DNA of 24,905 bases from a virus: positions 1-24,905 of IMG/VR virus record IMGVR_UViG_3300017729_000035. One strand, 5' to 3'. Positions 1-9,400 of the stretch are shown here, piece by piece. Under the pieces are notes generated by a model. It was not told where the DNA came from. It saw only the letters and a list, made by a program, of their open reading frames with translations, and made no database searches. Each line of letters starts with the position of its first letter. Position 1 is the first letter of the stretch. Position numbers and translations under genes: made by a program.

Positions 1-1233
1 AGAATGTACAAGGGGCGTATAGAAAGTATTGTTTCTCGTATAACAGGTTTTGCTGATATGATTCAGCTTACTCATTTAAAACTACAACAGGTATTATCTA
101 GAATGGTACCAGATGGTGTTTATCTAGATGCCGATGGACTAGCTGAAGTAGATTTAGGCAATGGAACAAATTACAACCCGCAAGAAGCATTAAATATGTT
201 TTTCCAAACAGGTTCTGTAATAGGTAGATCATTTACACAAGAAGGAGATATGAATCCTGGTAAAGTGCCTATTCAAGAATTACAGTCTGGATCTGGTGGA
301 GCTAAATTACAATCTTTAATATCTACATATAATTATTATATGCAAATGATTAGAGATGTGACGGGATTAAATGAAGCTAGAGACGGCAGTACACCGGACG
401 CTAGAGCTTTAGTAGGAGTACAGAAATTAGCAGCAGCTAATTCCAATACAGCTACAAGGCATATATTAGACGCTACTTTATTCTTAGTGAAAGATTTATG
501 TGAAAATCTATCATTGCGTATATCTGATATACTCGAATATTCACCTACTAAGGAAGCATTTATACATAAGATAGGAAATCAAAACGTGGCTGTATTAGAA
601 GAAATGAGTGATTTATATTTATACGATTTTGGTATATTTATAGAATTACAACCTGACGAAGAAGAAAAAGCGGTTTTAGAAAACAATATACAAACAGCTT
701 TACAGACAGGGCTTATAGATCTTACGGATGCTATAGACATAAGAGAGATAAAAAACATAAACTTAGCTAACCAGCTTTTAAAAATAAGAAGGGTTGAGAA
801 ACAAGAAAGAGACCAGCAAATGCAAGAACGAAACATTCAAGCGCAGTCTGAAGCTAACGCTCAAGCTCAACAAGTCGCTGCTCAAGCTGAAATACAAAAG
901 CAGCAGGCTTTAACACAACAAAAAATGCAACTGGAGCAAATGAAAGCTCAGATTGATGCTGAAAAAATGCGAGCTGAAGTTAAAGCTAAAAAAGAATTAA
1001 TGAGTCTTGAGTTCCAAATGAACATGCAACTAAAAGGTATAGAGGTGCAGGGTAAAAAGTCAGAGCTAGCAGAAAGAGAAAACAGAAAAGACGAAAGAAC
1101 TAAAATACAAGCAACTCAACAAAGTGAGCTGATAAACCAAAGACAAAATGACACTATGCCTAAAAACTTTGAATCATCAGGAAACGATGTACTTAACGGT
1201 AATTTCAACTTAGGATCTGGCGATCCTAGGTAA
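1..1233 (+). CDS. Portal protein, C-terminal part (gene truncated by left window edge)
   Basis: The reading frame is open from base 1 (an Arg codon precedes the first Met), so the true start lies upstream and only the last 410 residues are seen. The first half is helical with a run near residues 117-155 (DVTGLNEARDGSTPDARALV, then Gln/Asn/Ala-rich) typical of portal proteins of environmental short-tailed phages, where the wing/stem region precedes the barrel. From about residue 265 to 370 the chain becomes a Gln/Ala/Lys/Glu-rich coiled coil with many Gln and Met, ending in a polar Gly/Asn tail. The gene lies directly before a scaffold-like gene and the capsid gene, the usual position for a portal. 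The role inferred is the dodecameric DNA-entry channel at one capsid vertex. The call rests on context and sequence character, not on a search. Confidence 0.78.
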   Translation, partial: RMYKGRIESIVSRITGFADMIQLTHLKLQQVLSRMVPDGVYLDADGLAEVDLGNGTNYNPQEALNMFFQTGSVIGRSFTQEGDMNPGKVPIQELQSGSGGAKLQSLISTYNYYMQMIRDVTGLNEARDGSTPDARALVGVQKLAAANSNTATRHILDATLFLVKDLCENLSLRISDILEYSPTKEAFIHKIGNQNVAVLEEMSDLYLYDFGIFIELQPDEEEKAVLENNIQTALQTGLIDLTDAIDIREIKNINLANQLLKIRRVEKQERDQQMQERNIQAQSEANAQAQQVAAQAEIQKQQALTQQKMQLEQMKAQIDAEKMRAEVKAKKELMSLEFQMNMQLKGIEVQGKKSELAERENRKDERTKIQATQQSELINQRQNDTMPKNFESSGNDVLNGNFNLGSGDPR

Positions 1234-1265
1234 TAATAGTAGTAATAATTATATAATATTTTATC

Positions 1266-2402
1266 ATGGAAGAAGAATTAAAAACCGAGGTAGAGAACAC
1301 TGAAGAAACTCAACCTCAAGAAATTTCCCCTATCACTCGAGAAGATAGTGGTTTAATTAAAGTAGACCTAGGACAATTAAACAAAGCAGACGCTGAGGTT
1401 GTAGAACAAGAGGAGAAACAACCAGAGCCAGAAGATGTTCCAAAAGAACAACTTGAAACAACAGAAACTCCGGTCTTGCAAGAAATAACAGAAGAAGAGG
1501 TTGTTGAGCAAGCTGAAGAAATTGAAAAGCAAGTAGTTGAGGCGATTGAAAAACAGGAACCTGGTATTGAACTACCTGAAAATATTCAAAAAGTTGTAGA
1601 CTTTATGAATGATACAGGGGGGAGCTTGAAAGATTACGTTAATCTAAGCACCGATTATTCATCTTTAAACGAGGATCAGTTGCTTAGGGAGTACTACGAA
1701 AATACTAAGCCTCACTTAGACTCTGAAGAAATAGGATTTGTTATGGAAGACAAATTTAGTTTTGACGAGGAAATGGACGAGGATAGAGATATACGCAGAA
1801 AAAAATTAGCTAGGAAAGAAGAATTAGCAAAAGCTAAAAATCACCTAGAAAGTTTAAAAGGCAAATATTACGAAGAAATAAAAGCTGGGTCACGGTTAAA
1901 CCCAGAGCAAAAAAAGGCGGTTGAATTTTTCAATCGTTATAACCAAGATAGCGAGAAGATGACAGAAGATAGAGATAGACAGTCATCTATATTTAACGAG
2001 AAAACTGAAAAACTATTTTCCAATGAATTCAAAGGTTTTGATTTCGAAGTTGGAGAAAAAAAATTTAGGTATAATGTTAATGATATAGAAGGTGTTAAAT
2101 CCAAGCAAGGCGACATTTCAAATTTCGTTAAGAAGTTCTTAAACGATAAAAATGAAATGGCAGACGCTAGGGGTTATCATAAATCTTTATTCACTGCCAT
2201 GAACCCTGACGCTATTGCTAATCACTTTTACCAACAAGGTAAAGCGGACGCGATGAAAACAAGTATGGAAAAAGCTAAAAACATTGATATGAATCCTAGA
2301 GGAACTCATGAGGATGTTAAGCCACCTAATGGGTGGAAAGTTAGATCTGTACCAGGGAATAATGGATCAACTACGAAGCTTAGAATTAAAAAAAGAAAAT
2401 AA
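1266..2402 (+). CDS. Scaffold-like acidic protein
   Basis: This 378-residue protein starts at ATG 1266 after an A/T-rich gap containing several stop codons in series. Residues 1-100 are extremely Glu-rich and low in complexity. Residues 165-215 are a charged helix with KKLARKEELAKAKNHL character. The end is strongly basic (RIKKRK). An acidic, helical, elongated protein with a basic tail, encoded between portal and major capsid genes, is the hallmark of internal scaffolding proteins (compare T7 gp9), whose basic C-terminus contacts the capsid shell. No protease motif is visible in it, and no separate prohead protease gene lies in the window, so a T7-like scaffold that leaves without proteolysis is plausible. 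Function is inferred from position and composition only. Confidence 0.7.
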   Translation: MEEELKTEVENTEETQPQEISPITREDSGLIKVDLGQLNKADAEVVEQEEKQPEPEDVPKEQLETTETPVLQEITEEEVVEQAEEIEKQVVEAIEKQEPGIELPENIQKVVDFMNDTGGSLKDYVNLSTDYSSLNEDQLLREYYENTKPHLDSEEIGFVMEDKFSFDEEMDEDRDIRRKKLARKEELAKAKNHLESLKGKYYEEIKAGSRLNPEQKKAVEFFNRYNQDSEKMTEDRDRQSSIFNEKTEKLFSNEFKGFDFEVGEKKFRYNVNDIEGVKSKQGDISNFVKKFLNDKNEMADARGYHKSLFTAMNPDAIANHFYQQGKADAMKTSMEKAKNIDMNPRGTHEDVKPPNGWKVRSVPGNNGSTTKLRIKKRK

Positions 2403-2424
2403 TAATTACTAAACTTTACAAATA

Positions 2425-3858
2425 ATGGCAAATGGATCATTTACTGGGAGTGCAGCGGCTTTAGCGCACTTAACTCCTAGACCAACACAAACGTTGTTTA
2501 ACGACAACTACCTGGCCCTTGGGGACATGGATTTTACACAACAATTCTTACCAGAAGTATATGAGAAAGAAGTAGAACGTTACGGAAACCGTACGATCTC
2601 TGGATTCTTACGTATGGTAGGAGCAGAAATGCCTATGGCATCTGACCAAGTAGTATGGTCTGAGCAAGGGCGTTTACACATTGCTTATGATGATGCAACT
2701 ATAGCATCAGCAACTTCAATTACAATCCCAGCTGTAGGAGGAAAAAGTAAAAACTTAATCGGACCTGGAGACACTATAGTTGTAGCCAAAGCTGATGGAT
2801 TATTAGTTGAAAAAGCATACGTTAGAGCTGTAGCAACTGCAGGAAACGGGGTAGCTACTTTAACTGTTGCAGGATACGCAGGAAACCTTACGGTTACTGG
2901 TTCTGGAAACGTGAAAGTATTCGTATACGGTTCTGAATATGCAAAAGGTACATCAAACGCAGGAACTTCTGTTGATGCCGCTTTCGAACAATTTAGTAAC
3001 AAGCCAATCATTTTACGTAACAAATACGCAGTAAGCGGATCTGATACAGCACAGATTGGATGGGTGGAAGTAACTACTGAAGCTGGAACTTCTGGATACT
3101 TGTGGTACTTGAAGTCTGAGCACGAATCTCGTATACGTTTTGAAGATCACTTAGAAATGTCTATGATTGAAGCTGAAAAAGCTGCTAACGCAATTACGCC
3201 AGCTGCTGGATTAGGAGGAGGAACTCAAATTACAGGTTCTGACGGACTTTTTGCAGCTCTTGAGAACAGAGGTCTTGTTTACACAGACGCGGATTTTGGA
3301 ACTGGAGGAGACTTAGGATTAAGCGATTTTGACGCTATCTTAGGAGAGCTTGATAAGCAAGGGGCTATCGAAGAAAATATGTTATTCTTAGATCGTTCAA
3401 CTTCTTTGGGTATTGATAATATGTTAGCTGCTCAAAATTCTTACGGAACCGGAGGAACATCTTATGGTGTATTCGAAAATTCGGAAGACATGGCACTTAA
3501 CTTAGGATTCAGTGGATTCCGTAGAGGATCTTACGATTTTTACAAGACAGATTGGAAATACTTAAACGATGCTACAACTAGAGGACTAGTTGGGGATATC
3601 GAAGGTGTGGTTGTTCCTGCTGGAACTTCAACAGTTTACGATCAAATGTTAGGTAAAAACATTTCAAGACCTTTCTTACACATCCGTTACAGATCTTCTG
3701 AAGCAGATGACAGAAAAATGAAGTCTTGGATCACGGGATCTGTAGGAGGAAACTACACAAGCGACGAGGATGCAATGAACGTTCACTTCTTATCAGAAAG
3801 ATGTTTATGTGTACAAGCGGCAAACAACTTCATATTATTGAAGAATACTGCAGCATAG
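2425..3858 (+). CDS. Major capsid protein (HK97-fold type, with beta insertion)
   Basis: This 477-residue protein forms the icosahedral shell. The N-terminal segment (residues 1-75: short Gly/Ala arm, then LPEVYEKEVERYGNRT and FLRMVGAEMP) resembles the N-arm and first helix of HK97-fold capsid proteins of environmental and Bacteroidota phages. Residues about 90-170 are a beta-rich insertion (repeated GDTIVV, KAYVRAV and VKVFVYGSEYAKGT strands) that looks like an inserted decoration domain; T7 gp10A is only 344 residues. After it comes a long acidic helix (FEDHLEMSMIEAEKAANA), the likely spine helix. Arginine is encoded by CGT about as often as AGA, unlike neighbours that use AGA almost only, which suits a very highly expressed gene. 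It is followed by a strong hairpin. Position after the scaffold and before connector genes agrees with the call. Confidence 0.9.
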   Translation: MANGSFTGSAAALAHLTPRPTQTLFNDNYLALGDMDFTQQFLPEVYEKEVERYGNRTISGFLRMVGAEMPMASDQVVWSEQGRLHIAYDDATIASATSITIPAVGGKSKNLIGPGDTIVVAKADGLLVEKAYVRAVATAGNGVATLTVAGYAGNLTVTGSGNVKVFVYGSEYAKGTSNAGTSVDAAFEQFSNKPIILRNKYAVSGSDTAQIGWVEVTTEAGTSGYLWYLKSEHESRIRFEDHLEMSMIEAEKAANAITPAAGLGGGTQITGSDGLFAALENRGLVYTDADFGTGGDLGLSDFDAILGELDKQGAIEENMLFLDRSTSLGIDNMLAAQNSYGTGGTSYGVFENSEDMALNLGFSGFRRGSYDFYKTDWKYLNDATTRGLVGDIEGVVVPAGTSTVYDQMLGKNISRPFLHIRYRSSEADDRKMKSWITGSVGGNYTSDEDAMNVHFLSERCLCVQAANNFILLKNTAA

Positions 3859-3874
3859 TAAATTAATGTAATTT

Positions 3875-3912
3875 TTACCCCTGTTACATCAACGGGGGTA
3901 ATTATTACTTTT
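3875..3912 (+). terminator. Hairpin after capsid gene, possible (leaky) terminator
   Basis: Bases 3875-3885 pair with 3891-3901 (11 pairs, one T-G wobble, loop of five, GC-rich middle CCCC/GGGG). The following stretch, ATTATTACTTTTAT, is U-rich in the transcript but not a pure U run. It starts 16 bases after the capsid stop codon. It could stop part of the transcripts, or protect the 3' end of an abundant capsid mRNA. The pairing is directly visible; its activity is inferred. Confidence 0.65.
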
Positions 3913-3938
3913 ATAAAATTATTTAATCATATTATATC

Positions 3939-4799
3939 ATGGCAAACAAGAAAAAGCCCGTAGCTAAGAAAGCTACACCACAAGAGCCTATCACTGATGA
4001 GGCACCAGTACAAATAGAAAAAGCGGAACCAGTAGCAATTAAACCTACTAAACCTGCTAAACCAACATGGGAATATAGAGACAGAACTTATGTTCTAAAG
4101 ACAGGCAAGTCTCCACTTTTATATACATTACCATCTAAGCATTCTCAAAGAAAGCCATTATTATGGTTTGATCCAGAAAAAGGATTTCAAAGAGAATTGC
4201 GCTACGCTACTAATCAGAAGTCCCCCTTTGTAGACGAGCAAAAAGGACCTGCTACATTAGGCAGAATAGCAATGAGAGATGGCATGATTAAAGTAAAAAA
4301 AGAAGATGTAGCTTTGCAAAAATTACTTTCTTTGTATCACCCGCTAAAAGATAAAATATATTACGAGTTTGACCCCGTAGAGGTTTCTGTAAATGAACTA
4401 GACTGGATCGAGTTAGAACTTGATGCGTTAACTTTAGCTAAGGATATGGAAATTGACACAGCTGAAGGAATATTAAGAGCTGAATACGGTAGTGCAGTTA
4501 ATGATTTATCATCTAGTGAATTAAAAAGAGATCTAATGATATTTGCCAAAAGGCAACCTGCATTATTTATAGAATTAGCTAATGACGACAACGTGCAACT
4601 ACGTAATGTAGGCATCAAAGCTGTAGAGGCTAGAATAATAAATTTATCCTCTGATCAAAGAACGTTCACTTATGGAGAAGGAAACAGAAAATTAATGACT
4701 GTACCTTTTGACGAACACCCATATAGTGCTTTAGCTGCATTCTTTAAGACTGACGAAGGAATGGAAGTGTATAAAGCAATATTAAAAAGACTTTATTAA
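3939..4799 (+). CDS. Virion-module protein of unknown function
   Basis: This 286-residue protein begins with a disordered Lys/Pro/Ala/Glu leader (residues 1-40, starting MANKKKPVAKKATPQEP) followed by a compact body. Residues 45-75 are beta-like (WEYRDRTYVLKTGKSPLLYT), and residues 140-230 are mostly helical, with an acidic patch ELDWIELELDALTLAKDMEI. No catalytic motif or membrane segment is seen. It sits alone between two intergenic hairpins, after the capsid gene and before the two connector genes, so a head-completion or head-associated role is the obvious guess. I do not recognise the family from sequence alone, and its expression could be set apart from its neighbours by the flanking hairpins. 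Confidence 0.85.
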   Translation: MANKKKPVAKKATPQEPITDEAPVQIEKAEPVAIKPTKPAKPTWEYRDRTYVLKTGKSPLLYTLPSKHSQRKPLLWFDPEKGFQRELRYATNQKSPFVDEQKGPATLGRIAMRDGMIKVKKEDVALQKLLSLYHPLKDKIYYEFDPVEVSVNELDWIELELDALTLAKDMEIDTAEGILRAEYGSAVNDLSSSELKRDLMIFAKRQPALFIELANDDNVQLRNVGIKAVEARIINLSSDQRTFTYGEGNRKLMTVPFDEHPYSALAAFFKTDEGMEVYKAILKRLY

Positions 4800-4806
4800 G
4801 TCACTT

Positions 4807-4848
4807 TTATAGTAGCTAGGCTGCTTAACGGTGGCCTAACTATTATAA
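4807..4848 (+). promoter_or_regulatory. Long intergenic hairpin without U-tract
   Basis: Bases 4807-4824 pair with 4831-4848: 18 positions, of which only one (C4816/A4839) does not pair and three are G-T wobbles, with a six-base loop TTAACG. What follows in the + strand is AT- then A-rich (ATAATAAAAAAAG), not T-rich, so it is not a standard intrinsic terminator in the direction of the genes. It ends 17 bases before the ATG at 4865. Likely roles are an RNase processing site, a 3'-end stabiliser for the upstream mRNA, or control of translation of the next gene. The structure is visible; the role is inferred. Confidence 0.7.
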
Positions 4849-4864
4849 TAATAAAAAAAGAAAA

Positions 4865-5554
4865 ATGAGCGTAAATATAAATACTGTTTATCAAAGAGTA
4901 CTAGCGGTACTTAACAAAGAACAACGAGGGTATGTTACGCCTCAAGAATTTAATTTGTTCGCAAACCAAGCACAATTGGATTTGTTTGAACAATATTTTT
5001 ATGACATTAACCAATTCGGTAGAATACCAGGAAACGAAACCGAATATTCAGATATGGTAGATCTTTTAGAAAAAAAACTAGCTATATTTGAAACATCTGC
5101 AGTCCTGGTCGCTTCAGCTGGTAAATTCACTTTGCCTTCAAGCATGTATAAACTAGGGGCTATTTTATATAATAATATAGAAGTAGAAAGAATTACTCCT
5201 AAAGAATGGATATACATAAACCAATCTCCTTTAACTAAACCAACCAACGCTAGACCTATATATAAAACCGCAGGGACTAATCTTATCGAAGCAAAAGGTT
5301 CTGCTACCCTGACTTCCGGAGTAAGTGCACAATATGTTAAAAAACCAGCCACTGTAATATGGGCTCACAAAACGTTATTTAATGAGCCTTTGTACGATCC
5401 TGCAAACAGCGTTAATTTTGAACTAGATGTTTCTGAAGAAACTGAGCTAGTTATAAAAATATTAGAGTTATGTGGCATATTAATAAAAGATCTAGGGTTA
5501 TATCAAATATTTGACAAAGAAGATCAAGAAACAATACAACAACAAAAATCATAA
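4865..5554 (+). CDS. Head-to-tail connector / tail ring protein (gp11- or adaptor-like)
   Basis: This 229-residue protein opens with a helical segment (INTVYQRVLAVLNKEQRGYV, then EFNLFANQAQLDLFEQYF) that matches the start typical of adaptor and ring proteins of podovirus-like phages from Bacteroidota and aquatic samples. The middle (residues 80-175) is beta-rich with short strands about LPSSMYKLGAILYNNIEVERI, and the end is a helix with ETELVIKILELCGILIKDLG. It starts right after the long hairpin, and its stop is three bases before the next gene, so the two are surely co-translated. Position after the capsid block and before a nozzle-like giant corresponds to T7 gp11 or P22 gp4, which seal the portal. 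The family assignment is from recollection of the pattern, not from a search. Confidence 0.65.
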   Translation: MSVNINTVYQRVLAVLNKEQRGYVTPQEFNLFANQAQLDLFEQYFYDINQFGRIPGNETEYSDMVDLLEKKLAIFETSAVLVASAGKFTLPSSMYKLGAILYNNIEVERITPKEWIYINQSPLTKPTNARPIYKTAGTNLIEAKGSATLTSGVSAQYVKKPATVIWAHKTLFNEPLYDPANSVNFELDVSEETELVIKILELCGILIKDLGLYQIFDKEDQETIQQQKS

Positions 5555-5557
5555 TAT

Positions 5558-6463
5558 ATGGGCTTAATAACACAAACCGACGAACAATATTATTTAGGTC
5601 CAGACGGAGTATGGAATAGCTTTGACGAAGATTATGGAAGCTATCAATTTACTTCTATAGGAGATATTATAAATAACTTTATGATTTCTTACGTGGGGTT
5701 AGAAAAGAATATATCTAAAGTAAAAAGAACCGAAGTAGCTTTTCACGCTCAAAGAGGGATACAAGAGTTTAGCTTCGACACCTTACCTTCTATAAAAGCC
5801 CAAGAAATTGAGATAGGACCCACTTTAAACTTCGTTTTACCTAAAGACTACGTAAACTATGTAAAACTAGTTTGGGTTGATTCTAAAGGTATAGAACGGA
5901 TTATATATCCCACTAGTAAATCCTCTAACCCCTTGCCTATACTTCAAGATTCAGATTTTGAATATTTATTTGATCAGCAGACTCAAGAAATATTAACTGC
6001 GGAAGAATCTGAAACCAGAAAAAGATTTCAATCACAAAACAATGTAGGCAACAACGACAAAGAAGCTCTAGGCGATAGATTAAACCAAGGAGGATGGGGT
6101 AGACGCTATGGCCTTTCTCCTGAACAAGCTCAATCAAATGGAGTATTTTATATAGACCAAGTAGCTGGCATAATATATTTTGATTCTAGTTTTGTAGGTC
6201 AAATAGTTACGTTAAAGTATATATCTGATGGGTTAGCTACTGACGAAGAAATGGTTGTCCATAAATTTGCTGAAGAAGCAATATACAAGTATATAGCTTA
6301 TGCGGTATTATCTACAAGAGCTAATACGCCGGAATATTTAGTTGCTAGATACAAGAGAGAACTGGCAGCTACTCGAAGAAACGCTAAATTAAGATTATCA
6401 AATATTAAAATAGAAGAGATTACGCAAGTTATGCGTAACAAATCTAAAATTATAAAACACTAA
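5558..6463 (+). CDS. Second tail ring / tail tube protein
   Basis: This 301-residue protein starts at ATG 5558 in the context CATAATATATGGGC; the next gene repeats the same context three bases after this gene's stop. Residues 30-75 are helical (IGDIINNFMISYVGLEKNIS), and residues 85-130 are beta strands (EIEIGPTLNFVLPKDYVNYV). A charged Gln/Glu-rich loop covers 140-180. The next strands, FYIDQVAGIIYFDSSFVG and VTLKYISDGL, are the kind found in phage adaptor proteins of ring type. The C-terminus is a basic helix (ARYKRELAATRRNAKLRLSN). Together with the preceding 229-residue protein it probably forms stacked dodecameric rings under the portal. It could instead be the only gp11 equivalent, with the previous gene a gp4-like adaptor. 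Confidence 0.65.
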   Translation: MGLITQTDEQYYLGPDGVWNSFDEDYGSYQFTSIGDIINNFMISYVGLEKNISKVKRTEVAFHAQRGIQEFSFDTLPSIKAQEIEIGPTLNFVLPKDYVNYVKLVWVDSKGIERIIYPTSKSSNPLPILQDSDFEYLFDQQTQEILTAEESETRKRFQSQNNVGNNDKEALGDRLNQGGWGRRYGLSPEQAQSNGVFYIDQVAGIIYFDSSFVGQIVTLKYISDGLATDEEMVVHKFAEEAIYKYIAYAVLSTRANTPEYLVARYKRELAATRRNAKLRLSNIKIEEITQVMRNKSKIIKH

Positions 6464-6466
6464 TAT

Positions 6467-9400
6467 ATGGGTGAGTTTGTACATGTTTTCCAATCAGGAA
6501 GAATGAACACGGATCTTGACGAAAGACTTGTTCCAAATGGCGAATATCGAGATGCATTAAATTTAGATTTAGCAAACTCAGACAATGGCAACATGGGTTC
6601 TTTACAAAATGTAGAGGGCAATTTGCAATTAAGAGGTAAACCTCAATGGAACAATAACTATATAGATTCTTTAACTAATCCAAAATGTATAGGATCTTTT
6701 GTTGATGATAAAACAGACAAAATTTATTGGTTTATAACTTCTACGGAAGCCGATTGTATTGCTGAATACAACTTTGTAGGTGGTCAAATAAAACCAGTCA
6801 TAGTTGACACCAATAACGTTCTAAACTTTTCTACACAGAACTTAATTACAGGCATAAATATTATTGACAATCTATTGTTTTGGACAGATAACAATTCTGA
6901 ACCAAAAACAATAAATATTGATAAGTTTAAAAGAGGATCTGTAAACTTTGTAACACACACTAAAATACCAGCCTACGACAGCACAAGTCAAACCTATAGT
7001 GCTAATTTAACAGGTAGACCTAATTTTAATGAAGCTGATGTAACGGTTATTAAAAAGTCCCCTCTTACAGCGCTTACATTAGATATGTCAGCTAGTTCTC
7101 GAGGCAATAAGCCTGGCACTGGAGCAAGTCCCGTGCCTTATGGCGTGTATAATCCAACCACTAATCCTGCTAACGGTAGAATAAATTTTACTTATGCACC
7201 TGATGACACTGTTCCTGCAATTAGAGAATCGCTACCTACAAGGCATGATTGGCAGACCAATATAACTGGAGATTCTGATTATTATGAGGACACTAGCATA
7301 GAAGGATGGGATGGTTATTTATTATTAAACTTTGCTTCAACAGGATTACAGCCTAATACATGGTTGCTTGGAGATACGATTATCTTAACTTTTGACTCCA
7401 ACGACTTTGACTTTACAGATCAGGAATATAGTGTATCTTTAAGATTAGTCGAAGATCTAAATGCTAATGGCTTAAACTGGAAAGCTGAAATTCAAGCTAT
7501 ATCGTCTGATATAGGAACATTTATAGATGGCAACGGGGACATTACTGAACTACCGTGGGAAGCTTTGTTGGAAGAAGAAGACGCTATGTTTAAAGACATA
7601 TTCCCTCGATTTGCTTACAGATGGAAATTTATTGATAACGAATATTCTACGTTTTCGCCTTTTTCAGAGGTAGCCTTTTTAGGGGGGGAATTTAGTTATG
7701 AATCCAGTGAGGGTTATAATATAGGTATGATAAATACTATCCGTAGCCTTGTACTAAAAGATATAAACTGGGGCCATGTTGACGTAGAAGAAGTAGATAT
7801 TCTTTACAAAGAATCTAATAGCTCCGCAGTATACGTCGTAGATACTCTAGTTAAAGATGAATCATACGATACATCTGGAAGCCTTATAACTGAATTTGAA
7901 GTTGAGACTGAATTAATAGGAGCTTTAGTAGAGGGCAATCAAATATTACGGCCCTGGGATAACGTGCCTAGAAAAGCTCAAGCTCAAGAAATAATAGGCA
8001 ATAGAATAGTATATGCTAATTATTTGCAAAATTACAATGTTCCAACTACTACTTTAACTCTAAGTTCTATATCTAATCAATACGAAATAGAAGATGTTGG
8101 TTCCCCTGTATTTTCTGTAAAATCTATGAGAACATACCAAGCAGGTGTGGTATATTTAGACAAGTATGGGAGAGAAACTCCTGTATTTACTAATAAAGAA
8201 GCAGGAGCACAATTAAGCATTGCTTCTTCTAGTTCATTTAATAGGCTTATAGCTCAGCCAACAAATACTCCACCTAGCTTTGCAACACACTATAAGATAT
8301 TTTTAAAAGAAACATCTAACGAATACTATAATTTAGCATTAGACAGATATTACGATGCTGAAGATGGTAACGTATGGCTGTCTTTTCCTTCTTCGGAAAG
8401 AAATAAAATATCAGAAGAGTCGTACTTAATAACAAAAAAACAACACGATAACAATGAAGCAGTAACTTCATTATCAAGGTACAGAGTTTTATCTATATCT
8501 GATGAGGCACCTGATTTTATAAAAACCGTAGATTCGGCAGTCTCTTCTGCGGGAGTAACAAATCAAGCTTCTATAAGCACAGGAGCATTAGGATTTGCTT
8601 TTATAGGGCCATCGCCTTCGGTTGATCCCGATTTTGGTCCTAAATTTAATGGTAATAAAATAACATTTGCTTTAGGCAATTTTACTTCTGAAGTCTATGA
8701 AGTACAGCTGCTTAGAGTAGTTAGCCAGCCTACAGGCTCGACTACTCTTTACGAACTCACTATAGACAGAGGTTTAGGCTCTGATGGAGAATTTTTGACT
8801 AATGTGGCTATTGGAAGTATTTTTAATATTAACGTTTTTGAAGACAAAGAAGAAACTAAACCTGAATATCAAGGTAGATTTTTTGTAAAGATACCTAGAG
8901 ATTTTTCTTTTGACTCTAACATAATGGCTTCATTTCAAGCATTAGACCCTCAGTATTCGATATTAGGTGCAATTTCATTCCTTCAATCCGGAGGATTAGC
9001 AAAACCCGGAGAAATAGGCCCTTCTTCAGCAGGAAACCCAGGGTACTATTGGATAGACTGGGGTAACGGCTTTGGAAATCCTGCGTCATATTATACTGCG
9101 GGAACTGGAGTCTGGATGCAAGGAGCACCAAGCTCTATATCATGGAGCCCTTCTGTTGGACCGGTAGGATCTTTAATCAATGATCCTCTTCCTGACGGAG
9201 ATTTTTTTCAGGATTTTGGACCTATAACAAAGGGTAGTAAATTTGTTGGATATACCTATGCTAAAGTAAAAGGGCCAAACGACAATGTTCCACCTAAATT
9301 TATTGATTCTATGTCAGGTAGTGCCCCAGGGCCTCGAGACCCAGATGGGGAAGCAAATAGAACTTCTAGAGTAGTAACTCCTAATGGATTTCTAACTACA

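Noticed and set aside
1234-1265. Promoter in the AT-rich gap before the scaffold gene
   Set aside because: TATAAT-like strings occur by chance in such AT-rich sequence, and no matching upstream element of either the sigma-70 or the Bacteroidota TAnnTTTG type is convincing.
2685-3023. 112-codon open frame on the - strand within the capsid gene
   Set aside because: Antisense shadow caused by the GCn/GGA-rich codons of the capsid gene; no start signal.
4999-5352. 117-codon open frame on the - strand
   Set aside because: Fully antisense to the connector protein gene, which has clear start context and protein character. Nothing supports expression of the reverse frame.
7682-7688. G7 run as a programmed frameshift site in the nozzle-like gene
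   Set aside because: The main frame continues for more than 1400 codons after it, and no alternative frame of note starts there.
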